Source of the DNA: Streptomyces sp. NBC_01428
GTDB lineage: Bacteria > Actinomycetota > Actinomycetes > Streptomycetales > Streptomycetaceae
Reading direction: 5' to 3'
Assembly (NCBI RefSeq): GCF_036231965.1
Contig: NZ_CP109499.1
Location: forward strand, 4,650,001-4,714,000
DNA length: 64,000 bases
Position numbers and translations under genes: made by a program. Shown here one piece after another: positions 34,367 to 46,805 of this stretch (positions are counted from its first letter, which is position 1; the number at the start of each line of letters is the position of its first letter). The notes beneath the pieces are model-generated. The model saw nothing but the letters and a program-made list of their open reading frames with translations, was not told the origin of the DNA and searched no databases.

Positions 34367-34813
34367 ATGACCCAGAACAAGGTCATGAAGCTGTGGACCG
34401 CGATCGTCACCGCGTTCCTGGCTCTGTGCACGACGCTCGGACTCATCACCACCACCGCGGCCGCCGCGGTACCCCAGGCCATCCCGGCCCGCAACACCGA
34501 GGCCACCGTGACCGCCCCGGCGGCCTCCCCCTGGACCCTGTCCTTCAGCCGGGCACTCCCCCCGACGATGAAGCAACGGATCCGCGCCGAGGCCCACGGC
34601 TCCTCGCCGAGCTGCCGCCACCGCGCGCCGGCCGAGGAGGACGCGACGGACACCGCCGCCCTCAGCGAGGCGGAGGGACTGGCCGAGGTGGAAGGCCTGA
34701 CCGGATCGGAAGGCCTGAGCGATCCCACGGCCTGCTCCGACCCCGCGGCCCTCGCGGCGACCGAAGCGGCCCCGATCGCGCCTCTCAGGGCTCCGGTGCC
34801 CCTCCAGCGCTGA
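34367..34813 (+). CDS. small secreted protein (probably DUF6344 family)
   Basis: 148 residues with a signal peptide (VMKLWTAIVTAFLALCTTLGLITTTAAAA, cut near residue 35). The mature part contains PPTMKQRIRAEAHGSSPSCRHRAP and an acidic region with repeated EGL units (EAEGLAEVEGLTGSEGLSD). Two cysteines, at SCRH and TACSD, could form a disulfide. The ATG at 34367 follows GAGGGGCC. I recognise the MKQRIRAEAHGSSPSCRHR block as widely conserved in Streptomyces, probably as DUF6344; the role is unknown. Confidence 0.8.
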   Translation: MTQNKVMKLWTAIVTAFLALCTTLGLITTTAAAAVPQAIPARNTEATVTAPAASPWTLSFSRALPPTMKQRIRAEAHGSSPSCRHRAPAEEDATDTAALSEAEGLAEVEGLTGSEGLSDPTACSDPAALAATEAAPIAPLRAPVPLQR

Positions 34814-35486
34814 CCAGCGCGCCACGAGCACGGGGTTGAGACCGTACGGGGCACGCCACCGTACGAGAGCCGGTCCGAGAACGAGTGCGGGAACCAAGGA
34901 CAGCACCGCGTACGGGACACCGTCCCTGCCTGAGCGTCGTCCCTGGCCCTTCCTCGAACCTGGCGCCCCGACAGCTTCCCGCCTCACGTACTCCTTCTTC
35001 TTCTGTACCGCCTCTTATCAACACCCTCAGCACCTTGCCGCGCCTTTCAGCGCCGGTCAGTGCTGCTCTCTTTCCCAGCTGCGCCCATCCACCGACCTCA
35101 CACCGCACAGCAGCCCCCGCAGACTCCCTGACGTAGCGGCGAACTTGCGTACAAAGCACCCAGGGCAAAGGCCCGGCGACTCCCACGAGTTGCCGGGCCT
35201 TTCACGTCTCCCCGCATGGCGGGCATCCCAGCGCAGCGTCGCCCCACCAGGACGAAGCCGTGCGCCGCGACCGCACAGCGTCCGGTGTGGGCTCCAATGC
35301 AGCCCCCGGTGACGGCAGTGACAGGGGCAGCGGCAGCAGCAGGACCGTGCTTCCACAGGCCGCCCGTGAGCAGCCTCAGGGGCACCGGCGTCCGCACCCC
35401 CATGAAGCCCCGGCACAGCACGCCACAACGCCCGTACGCGCAACGCAAAGACCCCCAACCGGAACCGGTTGGGGGTCTTGATGCTG
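34814..35486. other. gene-poor gap with one terminator-like hairpin
   Basis: About 670 bp. The only clear structure away from the tRNA is AAAGGCCCGGC/GCCGGGCCTTT at 35167-35202, with an inner GACTC/GAGTT pairing, a good terminator form with a short T-run on either strand. The open frames here have non-coding composition. The gene that this hairpin ends is not obvious; a small RNA to its left is possible. Confidence 0.5.
35448..35479 (-). terminator. terminator of tRNA-Ile
   Basis: AAGACCCCCAACCGG and CCGGTTGGGGGTCTT, a perfect 15-bp stem with a 2-base centre, directly downstream of the tRNA on the minus strand. Confidence 0.85.
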
Positions 35487-35560
35487 TGGGGCTAACAGGA
35501 TTTGAACCTGTGGCCTCATCCTTATCAGGGATGCGCTCTAACCAACTGAGCTATAGCCCC
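35487..35560 (-). tRNA. tRNA-Ile (anticodon GAT)
   Basis: 74 bases on the minus strand. Acceptor stem GGGGCTA/TAGCCCC is perfect, the D-arm is TAGCTCAGTTGGTTAGAGC, the anticodon loop CTGATAAGG carries GAT, and the T-arm is ACAGGTTCAAATCCTGT. The discriminator base is A. CCA is not encoded. It lies near gyrA, as in other Streptomyces and mycobacteria. Confidence 0.97.
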
Positions 35561-35661
35561 GCCGCGCTTTGCGGTGTGTGTCCCGCGCGCTGACCTCTGA
35601 AGATTAGCGCACGACGTGGCCAGTCCCAAAATCGATAGTCAGAGGCCGTTTGAGAGGGCCC

Positions 35662-36381
35662 TCACTCGTCCTCGGCGAGGGTCAGCTCGACACCGCCGAC
35701 GAAGCCGGCGGAGAGGTTGTAGATGAACGCGCCGAGGGTCGCGAGAGCCGTCGCGAGGACGACGTCGATGACCGCGATGATCGACGTGAACATCAGGACG
35801 TGGGGCAGCGAGAGGAACGACTGCAGGTCGAAGCCGTTCGACTCGTTCGAGCCCGTCGCCTCGGAGATCGTGCCGCCGACGGTCGAGAAGACGCCCATGG
35901 CGTCCATGACCATCCACAGCACGGCGGCCGCCACGATCGTGCAGATGCCGAGCGCGATGGAGAGCAGGAAGCTGACCTTCATCACCGACCACGGGTCGGC
36001 CTTGGCCACCCGCAGTCGTGCCTTGCGGGTGCGCGGCGTGGTCCGCGCGCCGGTGCGCGGCCGGCGGACCGCGCCCGAAGGCGCCTGAGCCGGGTACGCC
36101 TGCGGCGGGTGATACGGCTGGGCGGGCTGCTGCCCGTTCCGCTCGCCCGGCAGCGGCGAACCCGGCACTGCCGGTCCCGCCCCCGGCGCGCTCGGCGCCG
36201 AGGTCGCCCCGGCCGGGGCCGCCTGCCCGCCCGCGTACTGCTGGGCCTGCTGGCCTCGGGTGTCCGTCACAGTTCCCCCCTGGGATCCATGAGAGTCATG
36301 GGAGTCGTCCCCCTCGATGGCGGGGCCACGGCCGCCGTCCGTTTCCGTGCCGGTCGATCCGGCGCCCGTGGCTCCGCTCAC
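35662..36381 (-). CDS. DUF3566 transmembrane protein downstream of gyrA
   Basis: 239 residues. A disordered N-terminal half (Gly, Pro, Gln, Ala) is followed by a DUF3566 domain at about 120-235 with two membrane helices (VSFLLSIALGICTIVAAAVLWMVM; MFTSIIAVIDVVLATALATLGAFIYNL) and the acidic end ELTLAEDE. GTG at 36381 follows GAGGAG. It lies 19 bases after gyrA on the same strand, the universal actinobacterial arrangement, so it is probably in the gyrase transcript. Its role is unknown. Confidence 0.88.
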   Translation of the reverse strand: MSGATGAGSTGTETDGGRGPAIEGDDSHDSHGSQGGTVTDTRGQQAQQYAGGQAAPAGATSAPSAPGAGPAVPGSPLPGERNGQQPAQPYHPPQAYPAQAPSGAVRRPRTGARTTPRTRKARLRVAKADPWSVMKVSFLLSIALGICTIVAAAVLWMVMDAMGVFSTVGGTISEATGSNESNGFDLQSFLSLPHVLMFTSIIAVIDVVLATALATLGAFIYNLSAGFVGGVELTLAEDE

Positions 36382-36400
36382 GATGAACTCACTCCTCGCG

Positions 36401-38992
<2,592 letters not shown>

Positions 38993-39034
38993 TGCTGGTG
39001 AAGATCCTTTCTGACGCGGTCAGCTGAGACCGAC

Positions 39035-41074
<2,040 letters not shown>

Positions 41075-41684
41075 GAAGCGCCCTTTCTGGCACAGCACAA
41101 GCCGAACTCCCGGCGGGTGGCCGGAGCGGCTGCGGCGTGTTGCGTTGGTAAGCCTTAGTCAGCGTTGCTCGGTGCGTCCCACAAGTGGGGCGGGATTAGC
41201 TTCCAGTCTACCGGTAGCGCCGACAGTGATGGGGGTTTGCCGGTACCTGAGTCCGCATGTGCCGCCCTGAACCGGTCTCGCCCGACTCCCCATATGCGGA
41301 CCCGGGCCCAAAGAGGCTCACAGCGGCACTCAGCGCTTCCGGGTGTCAACCCTTGGCTACTGGCAAGTCAGGTCGGTCTTCGCAACCGCATCCGGTTGCC
41401 CTCGACGGCCCTGCCGAGCGCGCCGGGATCGGCGGTACGAGGAGTCCGGAACAGCCGTCGAAATGGGCCCGGCACGCCTCTGAACAGGAAGAACGGGCCG
41501 CGCGCACGACTCAGGGGGAGAAGGCGTCGGCACGCCTCCCGCCGCAGGGCTCGGTGCGGGGTCGACCCAGGGAGGACGCGCGACACCCGCGAAGGGGAGT
41601 GACGAAGGAGGCACAGGGTGAACCGCCGTGGACCCGAGGGAGCCGCAGAGGCGTCTCCGGGCCCGGACGATCACCGCGGTGAGG
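41075..41684. other. 610-bp gap upstream of gyrB
   Basis: Presumably holds the gyrB promoter; in Streptomyces gyrB is supercoiling-regulated. I see no convincing gene, hairpin or DnaA box. Open frames on the plus strand here have irregular codon use and no ribosome sites. Confidence 0.5.
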
Positions 41685-42260
41685 TCATCCGTAGGTGTCG
41701 CCGGGGCCCTTGCTGCCGGGGGCGCGCAGGGGCCCGTAGCGGCGGGCGGGGCCGTTGGGGCCCAGGACCTTGATCAGGCGGACGGCACCGTGGCCGAGGT
41801 CCTGGTTGAGCCGGGCGACGAGCTGGGGGGCCAGCAGGCGCAGCTGGGTCGCCCAGGCCGTCGAGTCGCACTGCACGGTCAGGACCCGCTCGGCCGGGTC
41901 CTCGTCGTAGCGCAGCGGGACGCAGTGATTGGCCAGGTCCTCGCCGACGATCTGCGGCCAGCGCCCCATCACCCCGCCCACCGCGGCGGGGGTCTCCCAG
42001 CCGCGCTCGGTGAGCAGCCGGTTGATGGCGGCGCCCAGCGCCATGGGGTCGCGGCCGTCCGCGCCGGAGCCGGAGCGCAGGCCGCCACCCCGGCGGGCCT
42101 GTTTCTTCTGCTGGGCCGCGTCCCCACGCGCGCGTGCCTGCTCTTTCGCGGCGCGCAGCGCCACGCGCGCGAGGTCGACGCCGGACGGTTCGGGGGTCTT
42201 CTTGGCGGCGGCGTCCCCGGACCCGCCCTCGGCACCCGCTCCCGATGTGTTTTCCGTCAT
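41685..42260 (-). CDS. dciA: DciA (DUF721) helicase-loading protein
   Basis: 191 residues. Low-complexity Ala/Gly/Arg N-terminus (1-85), then the DUF721 domain with INRLLTERGW, GRWPQIVGEDLANHCVPLRYD and LTVQCDSTAWATQLRLLAPQLVARLNQDLG. DciA is the ancestral bacterial loader of the replicative helicase DnaB, in species without DnaC or DnaI, which fits the place beside recF and dnaN. The ATG overlaps the recF stop (ATGA). A longer open frame upstream is the shadow of recF. Confidence 0.92.
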   Translation of the reverse strand: MTENTSGAGAEGGSGDAAAKKTPEPSGVDLARVALRAAKEQARARGDAAQQKKQARRGGGLRSGSGADGRDPMALGAAINRLLTERGWETPAAVGGVMGRWPQIVGEDLANHCVPLRYDEDPAERVLTVQCDSTAWATQLRLLAPQLVARLNQDLGHGAVRLIKVLGPNGPARRYGPLRAPGSKGPGDTYG

Positions 42261-43381
42261 ACGCGCTCCACCGTGCCTTCGGACACCGCGTACCGCGTCC
42301 CGCTCAGGACCCCCGGCACGTCGTCGTCCACGGCTGCCGTCACCAGCACCTGCTCGCCCGGCGCGACGAGTTCCGCGAGCCGTTCGCGCCTGCGGCTGTC
42401 CAACTCGGCGAAGACGTCGTCGAGCACCAGCACCGGTTCGTTGCCCTCGGCGCGGAGCAGGTCGTACGAGGCCAGGCGCAGCGCCAGCGCGTACGACCAG
42501 GACTCGCCGTGGGACGCGTATCCCTTGGCCGGCAGCTGGCCGAGCTTGAGCACGAGGTCGTCGCGGTGGGGGCCCACGAGGGTCACGCCGCGCTCGATCT
42601 CGGACTTGCGGGACTCCTCCAGGGCGGCGATCAGCTGGGCGAAGAGCTCCTCGCGCGCGTGGCCCACGATGCCGGGCGAGGACGCCTTGTACTCCAGGGA
42701 GACGGGGCCGCCGCCGGGGGCCAGCTGCTCGTACGCCTTGTCGGCCAGCGGCTGGACCGCGGCGACCAGGTCGAGGCGCTGGGCGAGCAGTTCGGCGCCC
42801 ACGCGCGCGAGGTGCTGGTCCCACACGTCGAGGGTGGAGAGATCCATGGTGCGGCCGCCGTGCCGACGGGCCAGCGCGGCCGACTTCAGGAGGGTGTTGC
42901 GCTGCTTGAGGACGCGGTCGTAGTCGGAACGGACGCCCGCCATGCGCGGGGAGCGCGCGGTGATCAGCTCGTCCAGGAAGCGGCGCCGCTCACCCGGGTC
43001 GCCCTTGACGAGGGCGAGGTCCTCGGGCGCGAACAGCACCGTGCGCACGATGCCGAGCACGTCACGGGGCCTGACCTGCGAGGACCTGTTGATGCGGGCG
43101 CGATTGGCCTTGCCGGGGTTCAGCTCGAGCTCGATGAGCTGCTGGCGCTCGCCCTGCCGGACGTTGGCCCGGATGATCGCCCGCTCGGCGCCCATGCGGA
43201 CCAGCGGCGCGTCGGAGGAGACGCGGTGGCTGCCGAGAGAGGCGAGGTACCCCACGGCCTCGACCAGGTTCGTCTTGCCCTGTCCGTTGGGGCCGACGAA
43301 CGCGGTGACGCCCGGGTCGAGCGGAACCTCGACCCGGGCGTACGAGCGGAAGTCGGCCAGCGACAGATGCGTGACGTGCAT
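42257..43381 (-). CDS. recF: DNA repair and replication-gap protein RecF
   Basis: 374 residues with an SMC-like ABC ATPase: MHVTHLSLADFRSYARVEV at the start, Walker A GPNGQGKTNLVEAVGYL, signature region LSSGE-equivalent SHGESWSYALALRLA and Walker B PVLVLDDVFAELD. It loads RecA at gaps with RecO/RecR. The ATG is at 43381. It is followed by dciA with an ATGA overlap. It is separated from gnd upstream by 131 bp that contain a perfect DnaA box. Confidence 0.96.
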   Translation of the reverse strand: MHVTHLSLADFRSYARVEVPLDPGVTAFVGPNGQGKTNLVEAVGYLASLGSHRVSSDAPLVRMGAERAIIRANVRQGERQQLIELELNPGKANRARINRSSQVRPRDVLGIVRTVLFAPEDLALVKGDPGERRRFLDELITARSPRMAGVRSDYDRVLKQRNTLLKSAALARRHGGRTMDLSTLDVWDQHLARVGAELLAQRLDLVAAVQPLADKAYEQLAPGGGPVSLEYKASSPGIVGHAREELFAQLIAALEESRKSEIERGVTLVGPHRDDLVLKLGQLPAKGYASHGESWSYALALRLASYDLLRAEGNEPVLVLDDVFAELDSRRRERLAELVAPGEQVLVTAAVDDDVPGVLSGTRYAVSEGTVERV

Positions 43382-43466
43382 GGTCGTTCGCCGACCTCCC
43401 CCAGCGTGGTGTTTCGGGTTCTGCCCGGGGTCCGGGTCGCCCCGGTCCCCAGGTTCTTTCCCCGGC

Positions 43467-43475
43467 TGTGGACAA
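43467..43475 (-). promoter_or_regulatory. perfect DnaA box upstream of recF
   Basis: TGTGGACAA (TTGTCCACA on the minus strand) in the recF-gnd gap, 2.5 kb from oriC. Could add to DnaA control of recF-dciA or to local titration. Confidence 0.55.
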
Positions 43476-43512
43476 CCGGGTCACCCCGGGTGTGGAGAAC
43501 CCGGGGTGTCGA

Positions 43513-44388
43513 TCAGGCCTTCTCGACGGCGTGGCCGCCGAACTGGTTGCGCAGCGCGGCGATCATCTTCATCTGCGGCGAGTCGTCCTGCCGCGAGGCG
43601 AAGCGGGCGAAGAGCGACGCGGTGATCGCGGGGAGCGGCACCGCGTTGTCGATGGCGGCCTCCACCGTCCACCGGCCCTCGCCGGAGTCCTGTGCGAAGC
43701 CCCTGAGCTTGTCGAGGTGCTCGTCCTCGTCCAGCGCGTTGACGGCGAGGTCGAGCAGCCAGGAGCGGATGACGGTGCCCTCCTGCCAGGAGCGGAAGAC
43801 CTCACGGACGTCCGTGACGGAGTCGACCTTCTCCAGCAGCTCCCAGCCCTCGGCATAGGCCTGCATCATGGCGTACTCGATGCCGTTGTGGACCATCTTC
43901 GCGAAGTGGCCCGCGCCGACCTTGCCGGCGTGCACCGACCCGAAGTCGCCCTCCGGCTTCAGCGCGTCGAAGATCGGCTGCACCTTCTCGACGTTCTCGG
44001 GGGTGCCGCCGTACATCAGCGCGTAGCCGTTCTTCAGGCCCCAGACGCCGCCGGAGACGCCGCAGTCGACGAAGCCGATGCCCTTGATGCCCAGCTCGAC
44101 GGCGTGCTTCTCGTCGTCCGTCCAGCGGGAGTTGCCGCCGTCCACCACGACGTCGCCGGGCTCCAGCACGGCGGCCAGCTCGTCGATGGTGGCCTGGGTC
44201 GCGGCACCGGCCGGGACCATGACCCACACCACGCGGGGGCCCTTGAGCCTGCCCACGAGTTCTTCCAGGCTGTGGACGTCGGCGAGGTCCGGGTTGCGGT
44301 CGTATCCGATGACGGTGTGGCCTGCGCGGCGGATCCGCTCGCGCATGTTGCCGCCCATCTTGCCGAGGCCGACGAGACCGAGCTCCAT
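43513..44388 (-). CDS. gnd: 6-phosphogluconate dehydrogenase, decarboxylating (short Gnd type)
   Basis: 291 residues, the short class also seen in other actinobacteria, as opposed to the 470-residue class. Rossmann motif MELGLVGLGKMGGNM, then WVMVPAG, VVDGGNSRW, GFVDCGVSGGVWGL, and the active-site Lys in GAGHFAKMVHNGIEYAMMQAYAEG. It converts 6-phosphogluconate to ribulose 5-phosphate in the pentose phosphate pathway. ATG at 44388 follows AAGGAAC; the upstream extension to 44511 is rejected. It sits between dnaN and recF, the usual Streptomyces insertion. Confidence 0.95.
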   Translation of the reverse strand: MELGLVGLGKMGGNMRERIRRAGHTVIGYDRNPDLADVHSLEELVGRLKGPRVVWVMVPAGAATQATIDELAAVLEPGDVVVDGGNSRWTDDEKHAVELGIKGIGFVDCGVSGGVWGLKNGYALMYGGTPENVEKVQPIFDALKPEGDFGSVHAGKVGAGHFAKMVHNGIEYAMMQAYAEGWELLEKVDSVTDVREVFRSWQEGTVIRSWLLDLAVNALDEDEHLDKLRGFAQDSGEGRWTVEAAIDNAVPLPAITASLFARFASRQDDSPQMKMIAALRNQFGGHAVEKA

Positions 44389-44544
44389 CAGTTGTTCCTT
44401 AGGGTTGCGACGTGGCGTGAGGGCACTCTCGTACCTGGGTCCGAGCCTAGACCTGGGGGTACCACCCACGCCTTTCGGGCACCGGGGGAACACCTGCGCA
44501 TCTGGGGGCATAGCCGCTCAGACGTGTACTCCGTCCGCGGTGCG

Positions 44545-44572
44545 GCCCGCCGGCCCCTCAAGGCCGGCGGGC
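44545..44572 (-). terminator. terminator of dnaN
   Basis: GCCCGCCGGCC and GGCCGGCGGGC, an 11-bp stem with a 6-base loop, 9 bases past the dnaN stop on the minus strand. Confidence 0.8.
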
Positions 44573-44580
44573 TCCGGGCG

Positions 44581-45711
44581 TCAGCCGGAGAGGCGGACCG
44601 GCATGATCAGGTACTTGTAGGCCTCGTCGGCCTCGGCGTCCAGGGCGGGCTTGCCGCTCAGCAGCGCGGGCTTCGTGGACGTCGTGAACGACAGCTGGGC
44701 CACCGGCGAGTCGATGGCGCTCAGGCCGTCGAGCAGGAACGTCGGGTTGAAGGCGATCGAGACGTCGTCGCCCTCCAGCTGCGCGTCGACCCTTTCCACA
44801 GCCTGTGCGTCGTCGCTGGAACCGGCCTCGAGGATCAGCACGCCCTGCTCGAAGCTCAGCCGCACCGGAGTGTTCCGCTCGGCGACGAGGGCCACGCGCT
44901 TGACGGCCTCCACGAACGGGGCGGTCTCGATGACGGCGATCGAGTTGAACTCGGTCGGGAACAGCGAGCGGTACTTCGGGAGGTCGCCTTCGAGCAGACG
45001 GGTGGTCGTACGCCGGCCGGCGCCCTCGAAGCCGATGAGGCCCTCGCCCGCGCCGGAGCCGGAGAGCGCCAGGATGACGCTGTCGCCGCTCGTGAGGGCC
45101 TTGGCGGTGTCCAGGAGCGTCTTGGCGGGCACCAGGGCCACCGCGGACGCCTCGGGGTTCTCCGGCTTCCACAGGAACTCGCGGACCGCGAAGCGGTAGC
45201 GGTCGGTGGAGGCCAGGGTGACGGTGTCGCCCTCGATCTCGATCCGCACACCGGTGAGGACGGGCAGCGTGTCGTCGCGCCCGGCGGCGATGGCCACCTG
45301 AGCGGCGGCGGAGGCGAAGACCTCACCGGGGACGGTGCCGGTCGCCGACGGCATCTGCGGCAGCGCCGGGTACTCCTCCACGGGCAGGGTGTGGAGGGTG
45401 AAGCGAGAGGAGCCGCAGACCACGGTCGCCCGTACACCGTCTGTGGAAATCTCCACCGGCCGGTTGGGGAGCGCGCGGCAGATGTCGGCGAGGAGACGGC
45501 CGGACACGAGGACGGTGCCCTCTTCGTCGATCTCCGCGTCCACGGAGACCCGCGCCGAGACCTCGTAGTCGAAGCTGGAGAGGCTCAGGGCGCCCTCCTC
45601 GGCCCTCAGAAGGAGGCCGGCGAGCACAGGAGCCGGCGGACGGGCCGGGAGGCTGCGTGCCGCCCAGGCCACTGCCTCCGCGAGTACGTCGCGTTCCACC
45701 CGGATCTTCAC
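44581..45711 (-). CDS. dnaN: DNA polymerase III sliding clamp, beta subunit
   Basis: 376 residues forming three clamp domains: VKIRVERDVLAEAVAWAARSLP, VLAGLLLRAEEGALSLSSFDYEVSA, TLPVLTGVRIEIEGDTVTLASTDRYRFAVREF and the C-terminal YKYLIMPVRLSG, the conserved site for client peptides. It encircles DNA and tethers polymerase. GTG at 45711 has GGAGGC upstream; the 37-codon extension upstream is inside the oriC-side leader and is rejected. It is transcribed away from oriC. Confidence 0.96.
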   Translation of the reverse strand: MKIRVERDVLAEAVAWAARSLPARPPAPVLAGLLLRAEEGALSLSSFDYEVSARVSVDAEIDEEGTVLVSGRLLADICRALPNRPVEISTDGVRATVVCGSSRFTLHTLPVEEYPALPQMPSATGTVPGEVFASAAAQVAIAAGRDDTLPVLTGVRIEIEGDTVTLASTDRYRFAVREFLWKPENPEASAVALVPAKTLLDTAKALTSGDSVILALSGSGAGEGLIGFEGAGRRTTTRLLEGDLPKYRSLFPTEFNSIAVIETAPFVEAVKRVALVAERNTPVRLSFEQGVLILEAGSSDDAQAVERVDAQLEGDDVSIAFNPTFLLDGLSAIDSPVAQLSFTTSTKPALLSGKPALDAEADEAYKYLIMPVRLSG

Positions 45712-45954
45712 CGTTGCCGCCTCCGTCTGTTGCCGGCGCTCTCGCCCTGCTGGCCTTCGTCGTCTGACTCGGTGTCGTTCGGTCCTGTGAGGGGAAGGAC
45801 ACCGGGGACCAGTCTGACGCACCGCGCTGACAGTCGGTGCCCCTCGGGGTCAAGTCGTACCGAGCGGCAGTCGAGCCGCCGGGAGCGAGTTGTGCACAGC
45901 CCCGTCTTCGAAACGTTTCTCAGGCTCTCTCTAGTTGGTCTTAGTAGTAGGGCC

Positions 45955-46463
45955 TGTGGAAACCGTGGATAACCCCGTTTTCGCAGCTCAGAGGCGGTTT
46001 TTTGTCCACCGGCCCTGTGGGCGGAGACGGTGGACAACCAGGCTTCTCTGTGGACGGCGAAAAGTTCTGCACACTCGATACACAGCCTGAGGCCACTTCT
46101 CCCCAGCGCCGTCCCCAGCTTTACCCCCGTTCCCCACAGCCCAATCAGGCACCTTGGTGTGACGCCTTTCACTCGACCCGGTGAGATCGCGCGTCGCGTT
46201 GCCGAACAGTGGACAGTGGTGTGGAGAAGCTGGAGATCGCTGGGGACAACGAGCTCCTGCCTGTGGGCTGCCCGTGGACAACTCGGTCCACACCCTGTGG
46301 ATCTTTTCTTCGTCCACAGCCTGTGGAAAATCTTCGTCCACGAATCCACAGGCGGTTGACCTGGTCTGATGGTCTTTCAACAGACTGTCCTGTGGACACG
46401 ATCTGGACAACTTCCCGGTCCCCAGGATGTGGACGCCAGAAAGTCGCCCAATCTGTGGAGGGT
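45955..46463. other. oriC, chromosomal replication origin (DnaA-box region)
   Basis: Lies between dnaN and dnaA, the fixed position of Streptomyces oriC. I count about 18 DnaA-like 9-mers in both orientations. Near-consensus ones include TTGTCCACC at 46002 (+) and 46029 (-), TTGTCCACG at 46273 (-), TCGTCCACA at 46310 (+), TTTTCCACA at 46322 (-), GTGTCCACA at 46391 (-) and CCGTCCACA at 46049 (-). The densest block is 46260-46440. None is the perfect TTGTCCACA, whereas perfect boxes occur outside oriC. No obvious AT-rich 13-mers are seen, which is usual here. The gap on to dnaA shows no gene. Confidence 0.95.
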
Positions 46464-46743
46464 GGCCGTAACCCCGCCCGGATTCGAACAGCAGGTGTCG
46501 GGCCGGTAGCGGTGACAGCGCGGTCCGAGCCCTCGAAGAGGCCGTCAGAAGGCGTCGAAACGCGTTTCCGGGCGCTCGCAGGACGCGTCCAGGGCACTCC
46601 CGGAACGGCGCGCGTCGGCCGGGCAAGGGCTCCGTATCCCTCGTACGGGGGCGCCGGAGGTCCCGGGAGGGGTGCTGAGGAGGCCTGTCGTTTGGGTGAC
46701 CGAGCCCGACGCCCGCGCCCGCGGAGCCTCCGGGAACGACGAA

Positions 46744-46777
46744 GGGCGCCCCGGGAAGGTGCGTTCCCGGGGCGCCC
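46744..46777 (-). terminator. terminator of dnaA
   Basis: GGGCGCCCCGGGAA and TTCCCGGGGCGCCC, a perfect 14-bp stem with a 6-base loop, 29 bases beyond the dnaA stop. Confidence 0.85.
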
Positions 46778-46805
46778 TCGACAGGCTGTGCTGCGGCCGG
46801 CTCTG

